From Crotalaria pallida (Eukaryota > Streptophyta > Magnoliopsida > Fabales > Fabaceae), in NCBI GenBank assembly GCA_037953625.1, contig CM075650.1, forward strand, positions 122,061,706 through 122,125,705: DNA of 64,000 nucleotides, read 5' to 3'. Made by a program: the position numbers and the translations under genes. How positions within the stretch are numbered: position 1 is the first letter of the stretch; every line of letters starts with the position of its first letter. This document shows, one piece after another, positions 11,919-24,182 of the stretch. The notes beneath the pieces were generated by a model. The model worked only from the letters and a program-made list of their open reading frames with translations, was not told where the DNA came from and made no database searches.

Positions 11919-12995
11919 AGTCTGCAGAGAAAAAAATAAAGGTCATGGGGCACACGAAATGCCCCATTCTTCCTCCCCAAGTTGGGATATCAAATTTCCA
12001 AGACAACCCAAGGTTCCATAGCTCATTTCCAAGCTTTTTCCTTCATCATCCAAGCTTCACCATCATCATCTCCATCATCCTCAACATCATCATCACCCTC
12101 CCCACCTTGCTTTCTCTCTCAAGCCATGGGTATGAGTTAGGGTTCAAAGGCTTCAACACCCGCTCTTGATTTCCACCATTTCAAGCTCAAAGTAAGTGAG
12201 ATTCAAGCTTTCCTCCTCATTTCCTTCATGTTATACGAATTTCCCCCCATAATCTCTAACTAATTTCACTTCTTTTTCTTCATGGTTCATTTTGTCTCTC
12301 CTCCATAGCTTTGATGCTTTCTCTCTCTACATTAAGGCTTGGAGAAGCAAACTCTCTCTCACTACACATTTGGAGGCTATTTGGTTGGAGCTAAAAAGGG
12401 GAATTTTAAAGAGTTAGGGTTTGGTACTCCCTTCTCTCTCTATAAGGTTAAGGTAAGAGGGTTGTGTTACCTCTATTTAAGACATGATCTCTATGTTGTT
12501 TATGGTGATGGCTAGGAATAAAAAAGATTAGTTAGGATGATAAACAATAGGGTAGTTAATGTTGCAAATAATTTAAGGATGCAAATAAATAAAAATGAAT
12601 ATAAATTGAATGTTGTAAATATATGTGTTGGATGTTGATATTTGTTGTGTGTAATGATGTGTATGAGGGGTGAGATTCGAAATGGACCTAGGATAGGTGT
12701 AAAGCTAATGAGCATTATAAGCTAAGAAGTGTAACCAAGAATAAATGATAAGTTAATAATAAGGATAAAAGAAGAGGATTAAGGGTTGGTAGGATGAAGA
12801 TTATTGTGTATGTTTGTGTGCACTGAATGTTTGAATTTGTTTGTAAACCATAAGGGATAATATGAGATTAGCTATGAGGATAATTAATAGATTAGTTGGT
12901 ATTGTCAATAGGATAAGAATGGAAATAAGGTAAAAGGAAACTAATTGCATGTTGTGAATATATGTGTTGTATATCGATGTTTGTAATGTGTGGAT

Positions 12996-13132
12996 GGCGC
13001 AGGATGGTTGTGAGACCCTGTGGCCAAGTAATAAAAGGTAAACGGCGCAAGATGGTTGTGAGACCCTGTGGCCAAGTAATAAAAGGTAAACGGCGCAGGA
13101 TGGTTGTGAGACCCTGTGGCCAAATGATAAAA
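12996..13132. repeat. 48-bp minisatellite in B1 (three units)
   Basis: Units start at 12996, 13044 and 13092, each with GGCGCA, GATGGTTGTGAGACCCTGTG and a GTAATAAAAGG tail. They are nearly identical. B2 has about six diverged units of the same motif. Confidence 0.88.
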
Positions 13133-15533
13133 AGGAAAGAAAGAGAATAAGGAAAAGAAAGAGAGTAAAGAAAAGGAAGAGAATAAAGAAAAGAAAGTGA
13201 AAAGAGAAAAGAATGAGAATGAATGTATGAATGACTATGCGGTTGCATGTTAATAATAATGTTAGGCTTAGTTATTAGTATGACCTCTTAGAGGTTATTT
13301 CCTAAGTTCTGTGTAATGCTGCCCTTCTTGCCTATGTTTTTTACAGGTACGAAGATGGAGCTTACACTATACATGGCCGAGGAGGAGTAAACTCCACACC
13401 GTGGAGTGTAAATTAGGCATTGAGAGAACTAAAAAAATTAAAGTAATGTAATTTGTATAGTTTAATAGTTGTAGCCCACATCTTATATTATTTTCTTACC
13501 AGGGCATTAGGATATTATGGTTGTAACATAAATTTAAGTTTTAGTTTTAATTTACTCTGGACTGACAGGTTTAAAATTTGTCAATTTCTGGGAAGTCCGA
13601 TAAACAGAGGAAACTCTGTCGGATTTTATTTAGAAATTTTCAAGTCCTGATTTAACACAAACTAATTAATAGTAATTTAAGCTATTTAAAATGTGAGGGT
13701 GTTACAGCCATCAAAGGTGACTCTCAGTTAATCATTAGACAACTAGTCGATGAGTACAAGTGTCAAAGTCCAAAATTAGCCAAGTACTGTACCATCGCCC
13801 AAAAGTTGATGTGCAAATTTGATGATGTGTCCGTCGAACACATATATCGACGGGAAAATCAAGAGGCCATTCATTTGGTCCAAGTGGCTTCGAAATATCG
13901 CGTGTCGAGGAAAGTATTGAACGAATTAATTCAAATAAGAGAGTTACTTTACCCACCTCATGAAAGGGAAGTCATGGTAAATGCATTGACATCGACAGAT
14001 GATTGAAGAAAGCCAATAGCAGATTACTTGACAAATCCATTTCCTAATGCTGAACGGAAACTCAAGCTGAAGGCCATCAAGTTCACTTTGCTGGGTGGAG
14101 ACTTATATCACAAGTCAAGTGACGGGAATATGGAAGTGTGCTTGGATCAAGAAGATGCTTTTATAGCTTTGGCTGAAGTACATGAAGGGATTTGTGGAGC
14201 ACACCAAGTAGGAGAAAAGATGACGTGGCTACTTCAAAGGCAAAGGGTGTATTGGCCAACTTTGGTATCAGATTGCATGAAGTTTGCGAAATCATGTGAA
14301 GAATGCCAGAAGCATGGCTACATTCAAAATGTCCCGTCAAGTGAGTTGCATTTGATCATCAAACCTTGGCCTTTCAGAGGCTGGGCACTTGATGTGATTG
14401 GGGAGATCGTTCCAAATTCCACAAAAGGATATAAGAAGACTTTGGTGGGAGTAGACTACTTTACCAAGTGGGTGGAGGCAGTTCCTTTAGCAAAGGTCGA
14501 ACAGGATCAGGTTATTGATTTCATTGAAGAACATATCGTTCGTCGATTTGGGATTCCTGAAACGATAACTATGGATAATGCCTCTATATTTGTGGGAAAC
14601 AAATTCAAGAATTACTTGGCATCAAGAAGAATCAAGTTGTTAACTTCGACACCATATTATGCTCAAGCCAATGGTCAAGCCGAAGCAGCCAACAAGTGGA
14701 TCATTAATGTTATTAAGAAACAAATCAAATTAAAACCCAGAAATTGGCATGAGGCATTGACACCAGCTATTTGGGCAATTCGAAACTCTCCTAATGAAGC
14801 CATAGGAACAATACCTTATATGTTAACATATGGCCATGAGTCCATGTTACCAGTTGAGGTAAATTTGGAATTAGTAAGATTTCAGAGGCAAAACGAGATG
14901 CCTTTGAATGATTACTAGAATGCTATGTTTGACGAGTTAAACGAGGTCCTAGACGAAAGGATTTTGGCGTTGGAAAATATTATGCGATAGAAAGAGAAAA
15001 TTTCTAAGTATTATGATGCCAAAGTCAAATTCAAGGCATTTCAACCTGGCGAATTGGTATGGAAAGTGATTTCGCCAATCGACAAACACTCTAACGAATA
15101 TGGGAAATGGTCACCAAAATGGGAAGGACCATTTCTAGTTTCGAAGGTCTTTTCAGGCAACGCATATGAGTTAGTCGAAGTCGATTCAGGGAAAAAGATC
15201 AAAGCAATAAACGACAAGTATTTGAAAAATTACAAGCCGAAAATGACAGAAGTTAATATTCAAAATTGAAAATTACATTCCATATCAAGAGTTGTACAAA
15301 TACATTGAAAAAAAAGAAAACAAAAGTGCAACAAAACAGGGAAAATCCTATCTAAAACATGCTGTCAAAGGAAAGTCATTCCCTGGCAAAAGTCTCCTTT
15401 CGTCGAAGCCCAGCCTTGTAACCTTGGAACTTGGCAGTCAACTTTTCTGCCACTTCTTTGTAAGGAGCCACCACATCACCAGCACAATCAGACAATTCTT
15501 TTTGGGTGGCTCTGGCCTTCTAAAGAGGTTGAC

Positions 15534-16990
15534 CTAGTTTTTTGTGTTCCTTCTCGACATGGAAGCCTCATTTCTCGAGATGAACTTGTTCAACATTTCA
15601 TCCCAACCAGACTTGAAGTCCGTCAAATTTCCATGGTGAAACACGAAAGATGCATGCTTTCGCACAGGAGCAGGAATTCCTTGGCAAAGCCCAAACTTCC
15701 TAGCCACACAATTGGGGAAATACAATAAAATTTCCTTATCTTCCAAACTCGAAGAACCTGGTAAGCCGCCAAAGAGAATTCGCTGGCTAAGGTAATGTCC
15801 CTAGAGGACATCATTCAGATTCTTGTCCTCGGGAAAGTTCCCAGGATAGGGAGTTTAGAACCATTTAGGCCCATGCGATCTTCAGATGAAAGGGTCAAAG
15901 GTAATATTTTTGGAAGACAAAGAAACGGAGTCCAAAATCTCCACGAAGTGCATGAAAGGGTCGATGTTGCGAGAAAGGGAAGGCATGTCAAGATTCACCA
16001 TTACGCAACCGTAGTTGAAGCGGTCCGAACATACATTGTTGACTGAATGATGAAGATGACGATGAAAGACCGCATTCAGCCATAGTTGCAGCAACCAAAT
16101 AGGCCCTCCTATGTTTGACAAGAGGTGGTCATTCAACCTGATGACATCAGTTATTTGGCCCATCATGGAATAAAGTTTGGCCAAAAGAAGCTGACTCAAG
16201 GCCACTGGTCTTTCCTCACGCAGAATAGTGGCCAAAGTCACCAGAGACTTAGTGACTTGTCGATATTTAGTGCAGAAAATGAAGGCACTAAGCCACACTG
16301 TCAGAAACTCGACATGTTCCACATCACTAACATCGTCACTTTCCCTATACTTTTTCCACCGAGATTCAGTGAAAGCATTGAAAGTATGAGGGCCTGGGCC
16401 AATATGGACTACTTCAGAAGGCCGACTTTCAACGATCAACAGTTCGCCATCAGGACAGAGACTGGTTAAAGCAGCAACATTGAAAAGGGTTGGAGTCATC
16501 ATGCCCTAACAAAATTGAAAGCAATTGGTTCGATGACACCAGAAATAGCAAGCGGTTGCAAAGAGGCTCTCGTGGGTTCTCAAACCTAACTTGGTCAAAC
16601 GCAGCAAGTCATAAAATCCAGCCTTTATCCAAGAGGACTTTTTGAAGTTCTTTAGCCTCAAGTACTAGTCTTTGAAGTTGGTAATCACTTTGGCACTTCG
16701 GAAGACCCTTGCCGCTTGATCCTTATCGAAATAGGATATATTAATGGAATCGAGTGTGATCAAGGGATGAGTATCATCCGGATCTTACAAAGGGAAGTAG
16801 TCAGCAATGTCAAAATGTTTGGCTTTGTCCAAAGTAAGCAATGGGCCAAGGAAATAAGGTTTAGGGTTTACAGGTTTTCCATCCGCAGGAACACAAGAAG
16901 TAACAGGGATCATAAGACTTCCTAAATTGTGGGAAACATTAAGGTCAATTTCAGGATTATATTAGAAACTCTCATGATAGCAGCCATTGT
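15534..16990 (-). pseudogene. Antisense ORF of Tat element: plant mobile domain protein, decayed
   Basis: On the minus strand, downstream of integrase and before the LTR, runs a degenerate frame recognisable as a plant mobile domain (PMD, aminotransferase-like) protein. Visible landmarks, N to C: PKPYFLGPLL (near 16850), SWIKAGFYDLL (near 16630), GGPIWLLQLWLNAVF (near 16105-16065) and a YFPNCVARKFG segment near 15720. The stretch 15882-16502 is open; upstream there are in-frame stops near 16505, 16665 and 16784, and downstream the frame shifts. Extra antisense ORFs between integrase and the 3' LTR are known in Tat-lineage elements. PMD proteins in plants act in gene silencing and development; whether the element used one that way is unknown. 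Confidence 0.8.
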
Positions 16991-17490
16991 TGATATTCAA
17001 TTCGAGTACAGAAATCACAAGAGAGAAAAAGGGGTTTAGGGCAAAGAAGAAGAAAGTGCAATAAGGCTCAAGGAAACGAACTGGCAGGATAATGAAAAGT
17101 GACTTGAGTTTAAATAGGGTGTGAAAAGACGTTTTGAACCACCACCATGGTTCGCAAAAAGGTGTCGAAGAAAGGGCCACATGGGCCTTACCTTTTCACG
17201 TCACCAGCCTAAGTCCCGAATCCCAAGGACGTTTCGCAAAAAGGTACAACTTTTGACATCCTCTGAAAAGGTACGTCAAATGCCAAAACTTGGGGTGCCT
17301 CTGTTGACTAGAAGTCAAATTTCAACAAGTGGAAAGTGTTATAATTGGCCTCAAACCTCGAGAGGGGGGGTCAATCGAGTTTTATTAATTTGTTGGAAAT
17401 TACTCGAACGTTTTTAAAAATTGTTTTCCGGAGAGATTAAATATTTGAGCGTGAAGGCGAAATGATTAATACAAAAATAATAGAGTAGCG

Positions 17491-20311
17491 TGTAACACCC
17501 TCACAATTAATTAGGTAGATTAAGATTTATTAAAATAGGTACTTGAAAATTTCATACGAAAATCCGGCAGAGTTTCCTCTGTTTATCGGTCTTTCCAAAA
17601 TTTCCTGCTTTGGTACCTGCCCAGCCAGACTAATTTAAAACATAAAACCTACGAATACTACAACCAGTTTAACCCTAATGCCCGATTAACAATATAACAC
17701 AAGCTTCGGGCATACAACTAATGCATAACTTAAATTCCCAAAAATAACTGTCTTAGATATTATTACTACAGTCCTCTCATAACTAAATATCACTCCACGG
17801 GGTGGAGTGAATTCCTGCTCGGCCTGCACTGGTGTAAGCTCCACATCTGTACCTGTAAGAAAAACAGCAAGAGAGGTAGCATTACACAGAACTTAGGAAA
17901 AATAGTTTCTAAAAAGCATAGTTCGTTCTAGCAATAACCTAAGTCAGGCATACCTATCACAATACATCACATGATATTCTACACAAATAATTACACAATT
18001 AGTCTTAGCCAGTTCGTTCTTAGATGCACTATTTAATTATCTTTTCCGTATTCTTATTTACTACTAATACCATCTTATATCGACAGTACGTATCGATTTA
18101 TTTATTTCACCTTTATTCTCATTCATTTCCTTTTTATTAATTGACTGCAGGGTCTCATGACTAGGTCCTACGACCTAACCTGCACCAGTTCCTCTTTTAT
18201 TATTCATTTGGCCACAAGGTCTCACAACCAACCTGTGCCGATTACCTTTTATTCTTTGCTTGGTCATAGGGTCTCACAACCAACCTGCGTCATTTATCTG
18301 TTCTTATTTACAATGCCATAGTGTCTTACAACCAACCTGCGCCGTTTACTTTTTATTATTTGGCCACAGGGTCTTACAACCAACCTGCGCCGTTTATCTT
18401 TTACTATTTGGCCACAAGGTCTCGCAACCAACCTGCGTCAGCTTATTATTTCACTCTTCCACTTTTTATCTTTATTATTTCTTACTTTAGTTGGTGCACT
18501 AGCCTGTTCATTTACTTCTCTCATTATTCCTTTGTTTGGTATTCGCTTCCTTGCTTCCAGTATTTCCTAATCCAATTTCTATTTTCTTTTCTTCCAACTA
18601 ACAGTTTACCTTTGACTTCTTATTCCCCTTTTCTTTTATTATTACTTGTTCATTCTATTACTTTGTTGTTTTCTAATTTACTATTTACATAGTCTATTTT
18701 CCATTTCCTCGTTACTATTCCCTAGGTTCTTGGGCATTTTTCCTATCTATACTTAGAACTCAAACCTTCGCTTAATTTCTTTTCTCTAGCCTCCATCATT
18801 TTTAAATTAAATCAACTCTTCCTATGCAAACTCGTTAAATCTTAATTCCCTCTTCTAACCTCAGTTAATTCTTCGACCTCCGGGAATCATGTTATCGTTT
18901 AACACGCTAGTTCTATTCTATCCATCTATCTCAACTAATCCCTCTCCTCTTACTTACTCATTTGATATGTTCCCTAGGTATTCCCAATTTATTATTTAGT
19001 TATTCTATTAGCCTCAAACAGTCTCAATTATTCGTTTATCACCTTACAAGTTTTCCTATTACCAGTTATTTCATAAAAATATCAATAAAACATAATCAAC
19101 CTATACTATCCTAATTATACTCATTCGGCACAGATATCAACATTATCATTTATATTCCTAACCATTAAAAGTGGTTTCCCCAATTCACTTTAAGTACTCC
19201 ATTTTTTGTCAGCGGGGACTACCCTAAGGTTCATTAACATACATATGTATTACCCTATCCTTAGCTACCACTATGACATTTCTAGAATCCATTCCCTAAA
19301 TAGAGGTAATACCACCTTCTTACATTAGATGGAGAGAGAGAGAGAGAGATACCAAACCTCAAACCCTAGCTTCTCCTTCCTTGCCTTTGAGAATCCTAAA
19401 GCTTGAACCTCAACAAAGCTACTAGGAGAGGTGTAGGAACCTTGTCTAATGGAAGGTGTGATGGTGGAAGAGTCTTCCCTTTCACTTGGGTGTGTTGGGG
19501 CAAGAGAGAAATAAAGCTCAACGATGATGATAATGGGGTTTGTGACCTTGAGCTTAGTGATGGAGCTTAGGGCTTAGTGGTGATGATGCTTGTTGATGGT
19601 GGGTTGGTGTGGTGGTGCTTTGTTGCTCTTGAACCCTAAGCCAAAAAGAAGAATGAGAGAGAAAGCTAAGCCATGGCTATGGTGTTAGTGAGAGGAAGTA
19701 AGGTGGAGAAGGTGATTGTGATGATGGAGATGAAGATGGGAAGCTTGGATGACGGGTGAAAACCTTGGGAAATAGCTATGGAGTCTTGGACTTGCTTTGG
19801 ATGCTTTGGTTCCAACTTGTAGGGGAAGAATAGGGAAATTGTGTGCCCCACGCCCTTTATGTTTTTCATTTTGATGTGTCTTAATCGATTAACCAGTGTA
19901 TATTATTTTTACAAGCTATCAAGTCTTAGTTGATTAACCAGCTTAGTTCTTCATTCCCCTGCACTTTAAAGTTCCATATCTCCTTCGTTACCCGTCGGAT
20001 TTTTCTCAAATTTGAAATCAAGCTTCCCTACATATTAACCATCATATCCAACGGTGGAATTTATGATTAGAGTTGAAAATCATTCATTTTTAATTTCCTA
20101 ATATAACATGTTTATAACACCAAAAATGTCATTTCTAACACTCGTTTTCTCATCTTTCAACCTCTTTACTGATGCCAATGCTTCCTAACTCCTTCGTGGC
20201 ACTCAAAGAGATTCCCAGTCCATCATCTTAACTCTACTTTAACAAAATTATCATTTTTCTAATCCTATTATTATTCTAAATATTCTCGGAATTAAAATTC
20301 GGGATGTTACA
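17491..20311 (-). mobile_element. Solo LTR B2
   Basis: 2821 bp, reverse orientation relative to B1, beginning TGTAACACCC and ending GGGATGTTACA on plus, flanked by TSD TAGCG at 17486-17490 and 20312-20316. The uninterrupted partner LTR at 32799 reads straight through this site, which proves the boundaries. Non-coding. It carries a CACTCCACGGGGTGGAGTG palindrome near 17791, an expanded degenerate 48-bp repeat and a (GA)n tract at 19332-19348. Confidence 0.93.
18143..18440. repeat. Degenerate 48-bp minisatellite in B2 (about six units)
   Basis: Repeats of GGTCTCACAACCAACCTGCG separated by about 20 bp of T-rich sequence, the reverse complement of the B1 unit. They are more diverged and more numerous than in B1. 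Confidence 0.82.
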
Positions 20312-21042
20312 TAGCGCAAAAACGAATTTCACAGAAATAATGCGGAAAAATAAAGAGATAGGGAAGAGGAACACGCAAACCAATTTTATACTGGTTCGGT
20401 CTTTCCAGCGAAAGACCTACGTCCAGTCCCCAAGCGACCCGCTTGAGCTTTTTATAACCTTCAATATAACCGCACCCAATTACAATCAAGAGCTCCCCGC
20501 ACACTACTAGGAACCTCCATTCGCTAAGGACCTCAAAAATTCACACAAGGGTTCCTCACCCTAAGAACATGCCACGCGTTCCACTAAGGGATTCACTACA
20601 TACAACTACGGTTTGAATATGATGAATATGAGAGTGATACAATTTCTTGTGTTCTTAATAACATGGATACAACAAGTAAGCACTATAGCAATGAATATTT
20701 AGTTCACTAAAGCCAAAAGGTTTTCTCTTCAAGAATTAATATGAACGATGGAGAACTTGTTCAAGGAGAAGAAGAAACGTAATTCTTATCAGAGAAAGAA
20801 AAATAGGATTAGTCAATGAATTTCTGAAAATCAAAATAAATAAAAGATATTTTAAAATCAAAAAACATATCAAAGATATTAAAAAAATAAATCCAAGATT
20901 TGATTCTTAAAACGAAAAGGGAATTGTTTCAAAAATATATTCAAATTCAAATTTTGAAAAAAAAAATCAGAATCAATTATGTAAAAACAAATCTAGAAAC
21001 ATTTAAGATTGATTCTGACACGGATTTCAATAAAACTTAAAG

Positions 21043-21275
21043 GTAATCGATTACTTTACAGAGGTAATCGATTATCTTCTTTTTGTGAAAAACAGTGAAA
21101 TTCATTTTTAATAAATTAATCGATTATTAAACCAAAGTAATCGATTATCAACTCCCTGTGAGGAAGGTAATCGATTATAAAAACAAGTAATCGATTATTT
21201 TCAATTAAAATTCCCATGTCACAACTCAGGAGCATGGTAATCGACTATCCAGGAGAGGTAATCGATTACTTCTGC
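21043..21275. repeat. TAATCGATTA motif cluster in copia-1 3' LTR
   Basis: About eight copies of GGTAATCGATTA or close variants within some 230 bp. The other LTR holds the same cluster with some sites mutated. The motif is a perfect palindrome around ATCGAT and is shared in character with copia-2. Confidence 0.8.
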
Positions 21276-21596
21276 TTATTTTCATAAAATTGATTTTCTA
21301 AAGCAGAGTATGTAACCATAGGTTTTCAAAAACATTTTAAACTGAAAATCAAACTTAAAAACATTTTAAACAAAAGTTCTTTTCTTCTCCTTAAAGTGAA
21401 AAATAATTTTGGCCTTATGAACTTGGAACAAATAACTTCATTACCTTACAAAGATTCCTATGGGCAAAGCTATACTAATCTATTTGCTTGAAAGCTTGAG
21501 CCTTAAGCTTGAATCTTGTTTGTTATCATCAAAACCTTCTTCTAGAAATCTTCTAGCATAACTCTTTACGTCCTTGGGAAAGCTTGACTTCCAACA

Positions 21597-21612
21597 CTCT
21601 CCCTTTTTGATG
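21597..21612 (-). other. Polypurine tract of copia-1
   Basis: Minus strand ATCAAAAAGGGAGAG directly precedes the 3' LTR. This purine run primes plus-strand DNA synthesis in copia elements. Confidence 0.8.
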
Positions 21613-21957
21613 ATGACAAACTCATTCTGACTATCTTCATCACAAGCGTTAAGCAAGCAAATATATATATAGCAATATAATCCAAAACTTATACCCAACT
21701 AGGAAAAATTTATAACAGGGAATAACATATTCAAATGATAGACTCTCCCTGCAGAGATGGTTAAGATAATAAAATATTCAAAATAATCTCATGATCTTCT
21801 CCCCATCATCTCATAATCTTCTCCCCCTTTGTCAACATCAAAAATGGAGGGAAGACATAGGCAACACTTGGGATATTATAAATAGCACTCTAATCCCCCT
21901 GAAGCACTGAATAGATACATCAATAATAACAAGGGAATAAATATGCATGTCATGCAA
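21613..21957. other. 3' untranslated region of copia-1
   Basis: About 345 bp between the pol stop and the polypurine tract. I see no envelope-like ORF here, which some Sireviruses carry. Confidence 0.6.
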
Positions 21958-24182
21958 TCATTCGACAAGTGATGCGCAAGTTAAGCCAAGTTCTCCATGA
22001 ATATAAAAGAAGCTTTCTTTCGGAAGCGGTTTAATGAAGATATCAGCTAATTGCTTAGTGGTGTCCACATACTCAATCACACAATCACCTTTAGCAATAT
22101 GATCACGAATAAAATGATGACGAATCTCTATGTGCTTTGTGCGTGAGTGTTGCATTGGGTTTTTGGTAATGTTAATTTCCCTAGTGTTATCACATTTTAT
22201 GGGAATGTGATCTGGACTTACACCAAAGTCTAGGAGTTGTTGTTTTAACCATAAGATTTGTGCACAACAGCTACTCGTAGTGACATACTTAGCCTCAGCT
22301 GTAGATAGGGCTACACTAGACTGTTTTTTACTAGCCCAAGACACAAAAGAACTCCCAAAAAGATGGCAAGTGTAGCTCGTGATTTTCCTATCTATTTTAC
22401 ACCCAGCAAAATCAGAATCAGAATAACCAACAAGGTTACAAGTGGAATCTTTGGGATACCATAAAGCCATATCGGTTGTGCCAAATAAATATTTTATTAT
22501 CCTTTTGACAGCAACCAAGTGTGTTTCTTTTGGATTCGCTTGAAAATGTGCACACATGCATACACTAAACATGATATCCTGCCTACTTGCTGTTAAATAA
22601 AGAAGTTAACCAATCATACCTCTATACTTTGTAAGTTCAACAGGTTTACCTCCTTCATCTTTGTCCAGATAACATGTGGTGCTCATTGGTGTTGCTACTG
22701 CCTTGGCCTTTTCCATGCCAAATCTTTTCAATAACTCCTTGCAGTATTTTGTTTAGCTAATGAAAAATCCATCCTTTGCTTGTTTGATTTGTAATCCAAG
22801 GAAGAAATTGAATTCGTCCATCATAGACATCTCAAACTCTTCCTGCATTATACTCGAAAATTCCTTGCAAAGGGTTTCATTAGTAGCACCGAAGATAATG
22901 TCATCAACATAAATTTGAACTAAAAGAATGTCCTTTCCTTTCTTTTTAATAAAAAGCGTGTTGTCAACCTTCCCCCTTTCAAAATCCTTTTCTAATAAAA
23001 ATTTGCTCAGTCGCTCATATCATGCTCTAGGAGCTTGTTTGAGACCATAAAGAGCCTTTTTCAATTTAAAAACATAATCAAGATGTTCAAAATTTTGAAA
23101 TCGGGGGGTTGGCTAACATACACTTCTTCATTTATAAAACCATTAAGAAAGGCACTCTTTACGTCCATTTGATATAATTTAAAATTTAAAGCGCATGCAA
23201 AAGCTAATAGCAATCTAATGGCTTCCAACCTAGCAACAGGGGCAAATGTTTCATCATAATCTATCCCCTCTTGTTGGTTGTAGCCTTGTGCAACCAATCT
23301 AGCTTTGTTTCGAATAATTATACCAGCCTCATCAAGATTGTTTTTAAAAATCCATTTAGTTCCAATAATTTGATGAGAATCAGCAGGCCTAGGAACAAGT
23401 TCCCAAACGTGGTTTCTTTCGAACTGGTTTAATTCTTCTTGAATAGCTAGTAGCCAATGTTCATCAATAGAAGCCTCAGAAATATTCTTAGGCTCCACTT
23501 GAGAAACGAAGGCCATATGATTACACAGGTTACTAAAAGAGTTACGAGTACTTACACCTTTTGAGATATCACGTATTACTTGATCGATCGGATGGTATCG
23601 TGATGTTTTCCATTCCTTGGGTAAGTCCGAATTGAGTTTAGTGGAATCTCCTTGAGGTTGTGCTTGTTCCTCATTGTTTTCATTTGTTCTTTCATTGCTT
23701 TGGGATTCCTTCTCTTCTTCCAAGAATGGTTCATGATCCTCATCAAGATATAGATTTCCAGGAATACCTGAAATGTCATTAACAGATACCTTTCCTAGCT
23801 TTCTGGGATTGTATTCATCAAATGATACATGAATAGATTCTTCAATTGTAATACGAGATTTATTGTAAATCCTATAAGCTTTGCTCGATGCAAAATAACC
23901 GAGAAAAATACCCTCATCAGCTCTAGCATCAAAACTCCCTAGATTGTCTCTACCATTATTATACACAAAACATTTACAACCAAATACTTTCAAATGGGAT
24001 ATATATGGCTTTCTCCCCTTAAACAACTCATAGGAGGTTTTCTTTAAAATGGGCCTTATCAAAATACGGTTCATAACATAGCAAGCAGGATTCACAGCAT
24101 CAGCCCAAAAATATGACGGTAAATTCATGTCATTAAACATGGTTCGAGAAAGTTCTTTTAAAGATCTATTTTTCCTCTCCAC
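21958..24182 (-). pseudogene. Copia-1 integrase C-terminus, reverse transcriptase and RNase H (frameshifted)
   Basis: The open part 23061-24182 starts at ERKNRSLKELSR, where the integrase catalytic Glu is expected. It continues through the GKR-like integrase C-terminal region (FGCKCFVYN, GIFLGYF) into RT (GTKWIFKNN, KARLVAQGYNQQEG, MDVKSAFLNG). A frameshift near 23085 is followed by KALYGLKQAP and the RT active site YVDD near 22900, with stops near 23020, 22755 and 22605. 21958-22572 is open and holds RNase H: GYSDSDFAGCKIDRK, SWASKKQ and STAEAKYV, where the usual second Glu is Lys. The protein cannot be made intact. Replication depended on trans supply or predates these lesions. Confidence 0.9.

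Larger units (their letters stand above)
11462..13706 (+). mobile_element. Solo LTR B1
   Basis: 2245 bp, beginning TGTAACATCCCG and ending GGGTGTTACA, flanked by TSD GCCAT at 11457-11461 and 13707-13711. Removing it rejoins the RNase H reading frame exactly, which confirms the boundaries. It is homologous to the inverted copy B2 at 17491-20311. No coding sequence, primer-binding site or second LTR, so a solo LTR left by recombination is the simplest reading. It holds a palindrome cluster near 11865-11915, a 48-bp minisatellite and an imperfect palindrome (CTCCACACCGTGGAG) near 13391. Confidence 0.92.
11397..15269 (+). pseudogene. Tat-type Ty3/gypsy pol remnant: RNase H end plus integrase
   Basis: Reading starts at 11397 in RNase H (CEAIILGLEIL), is interrupted by solo LTR B1 (11462-13706) and resumes at 13707 with IKGDSQLIIRQL. 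Integrase follows. The zinc-binding HHCC motif has its histidines near 14181 and 14202 and cysteines near 14294 and 14303. The DDE core has Asp codons at 14391 and 14574 and Glu at 14682, a D-x60-D-x35-E spacing. A GELVWKV C-terminal motif lies near 15050; no chromodomain is seen, as expected for Tat/Athila elements. In-frame stops at 14004, 14916 and 14988 show the gene is dead. The 5' part of pol and gag are not in the window, since A1 separates them. Confidence 0.9.
17337..21596 (-). repeat. 3' LTR of copia-1 (contains B2)
   Basis: Starts TGTTATAATTGG and ends CTTCCAACA on plus. Minus B2 and its duplicated TAGCG, it is 1434 bp, matching 32799-34232. It contains at least eight TAATCGATTA-type motifs between about 21043 and 21275. 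Confidence 0.92.

Noticed and set aside
12962..13150. Short repeats with regular spacing considered as a CRISPR array
   Set aside because: The 48-bp units are uniform with no variable spacers, and the window is plant nuclear DNA.
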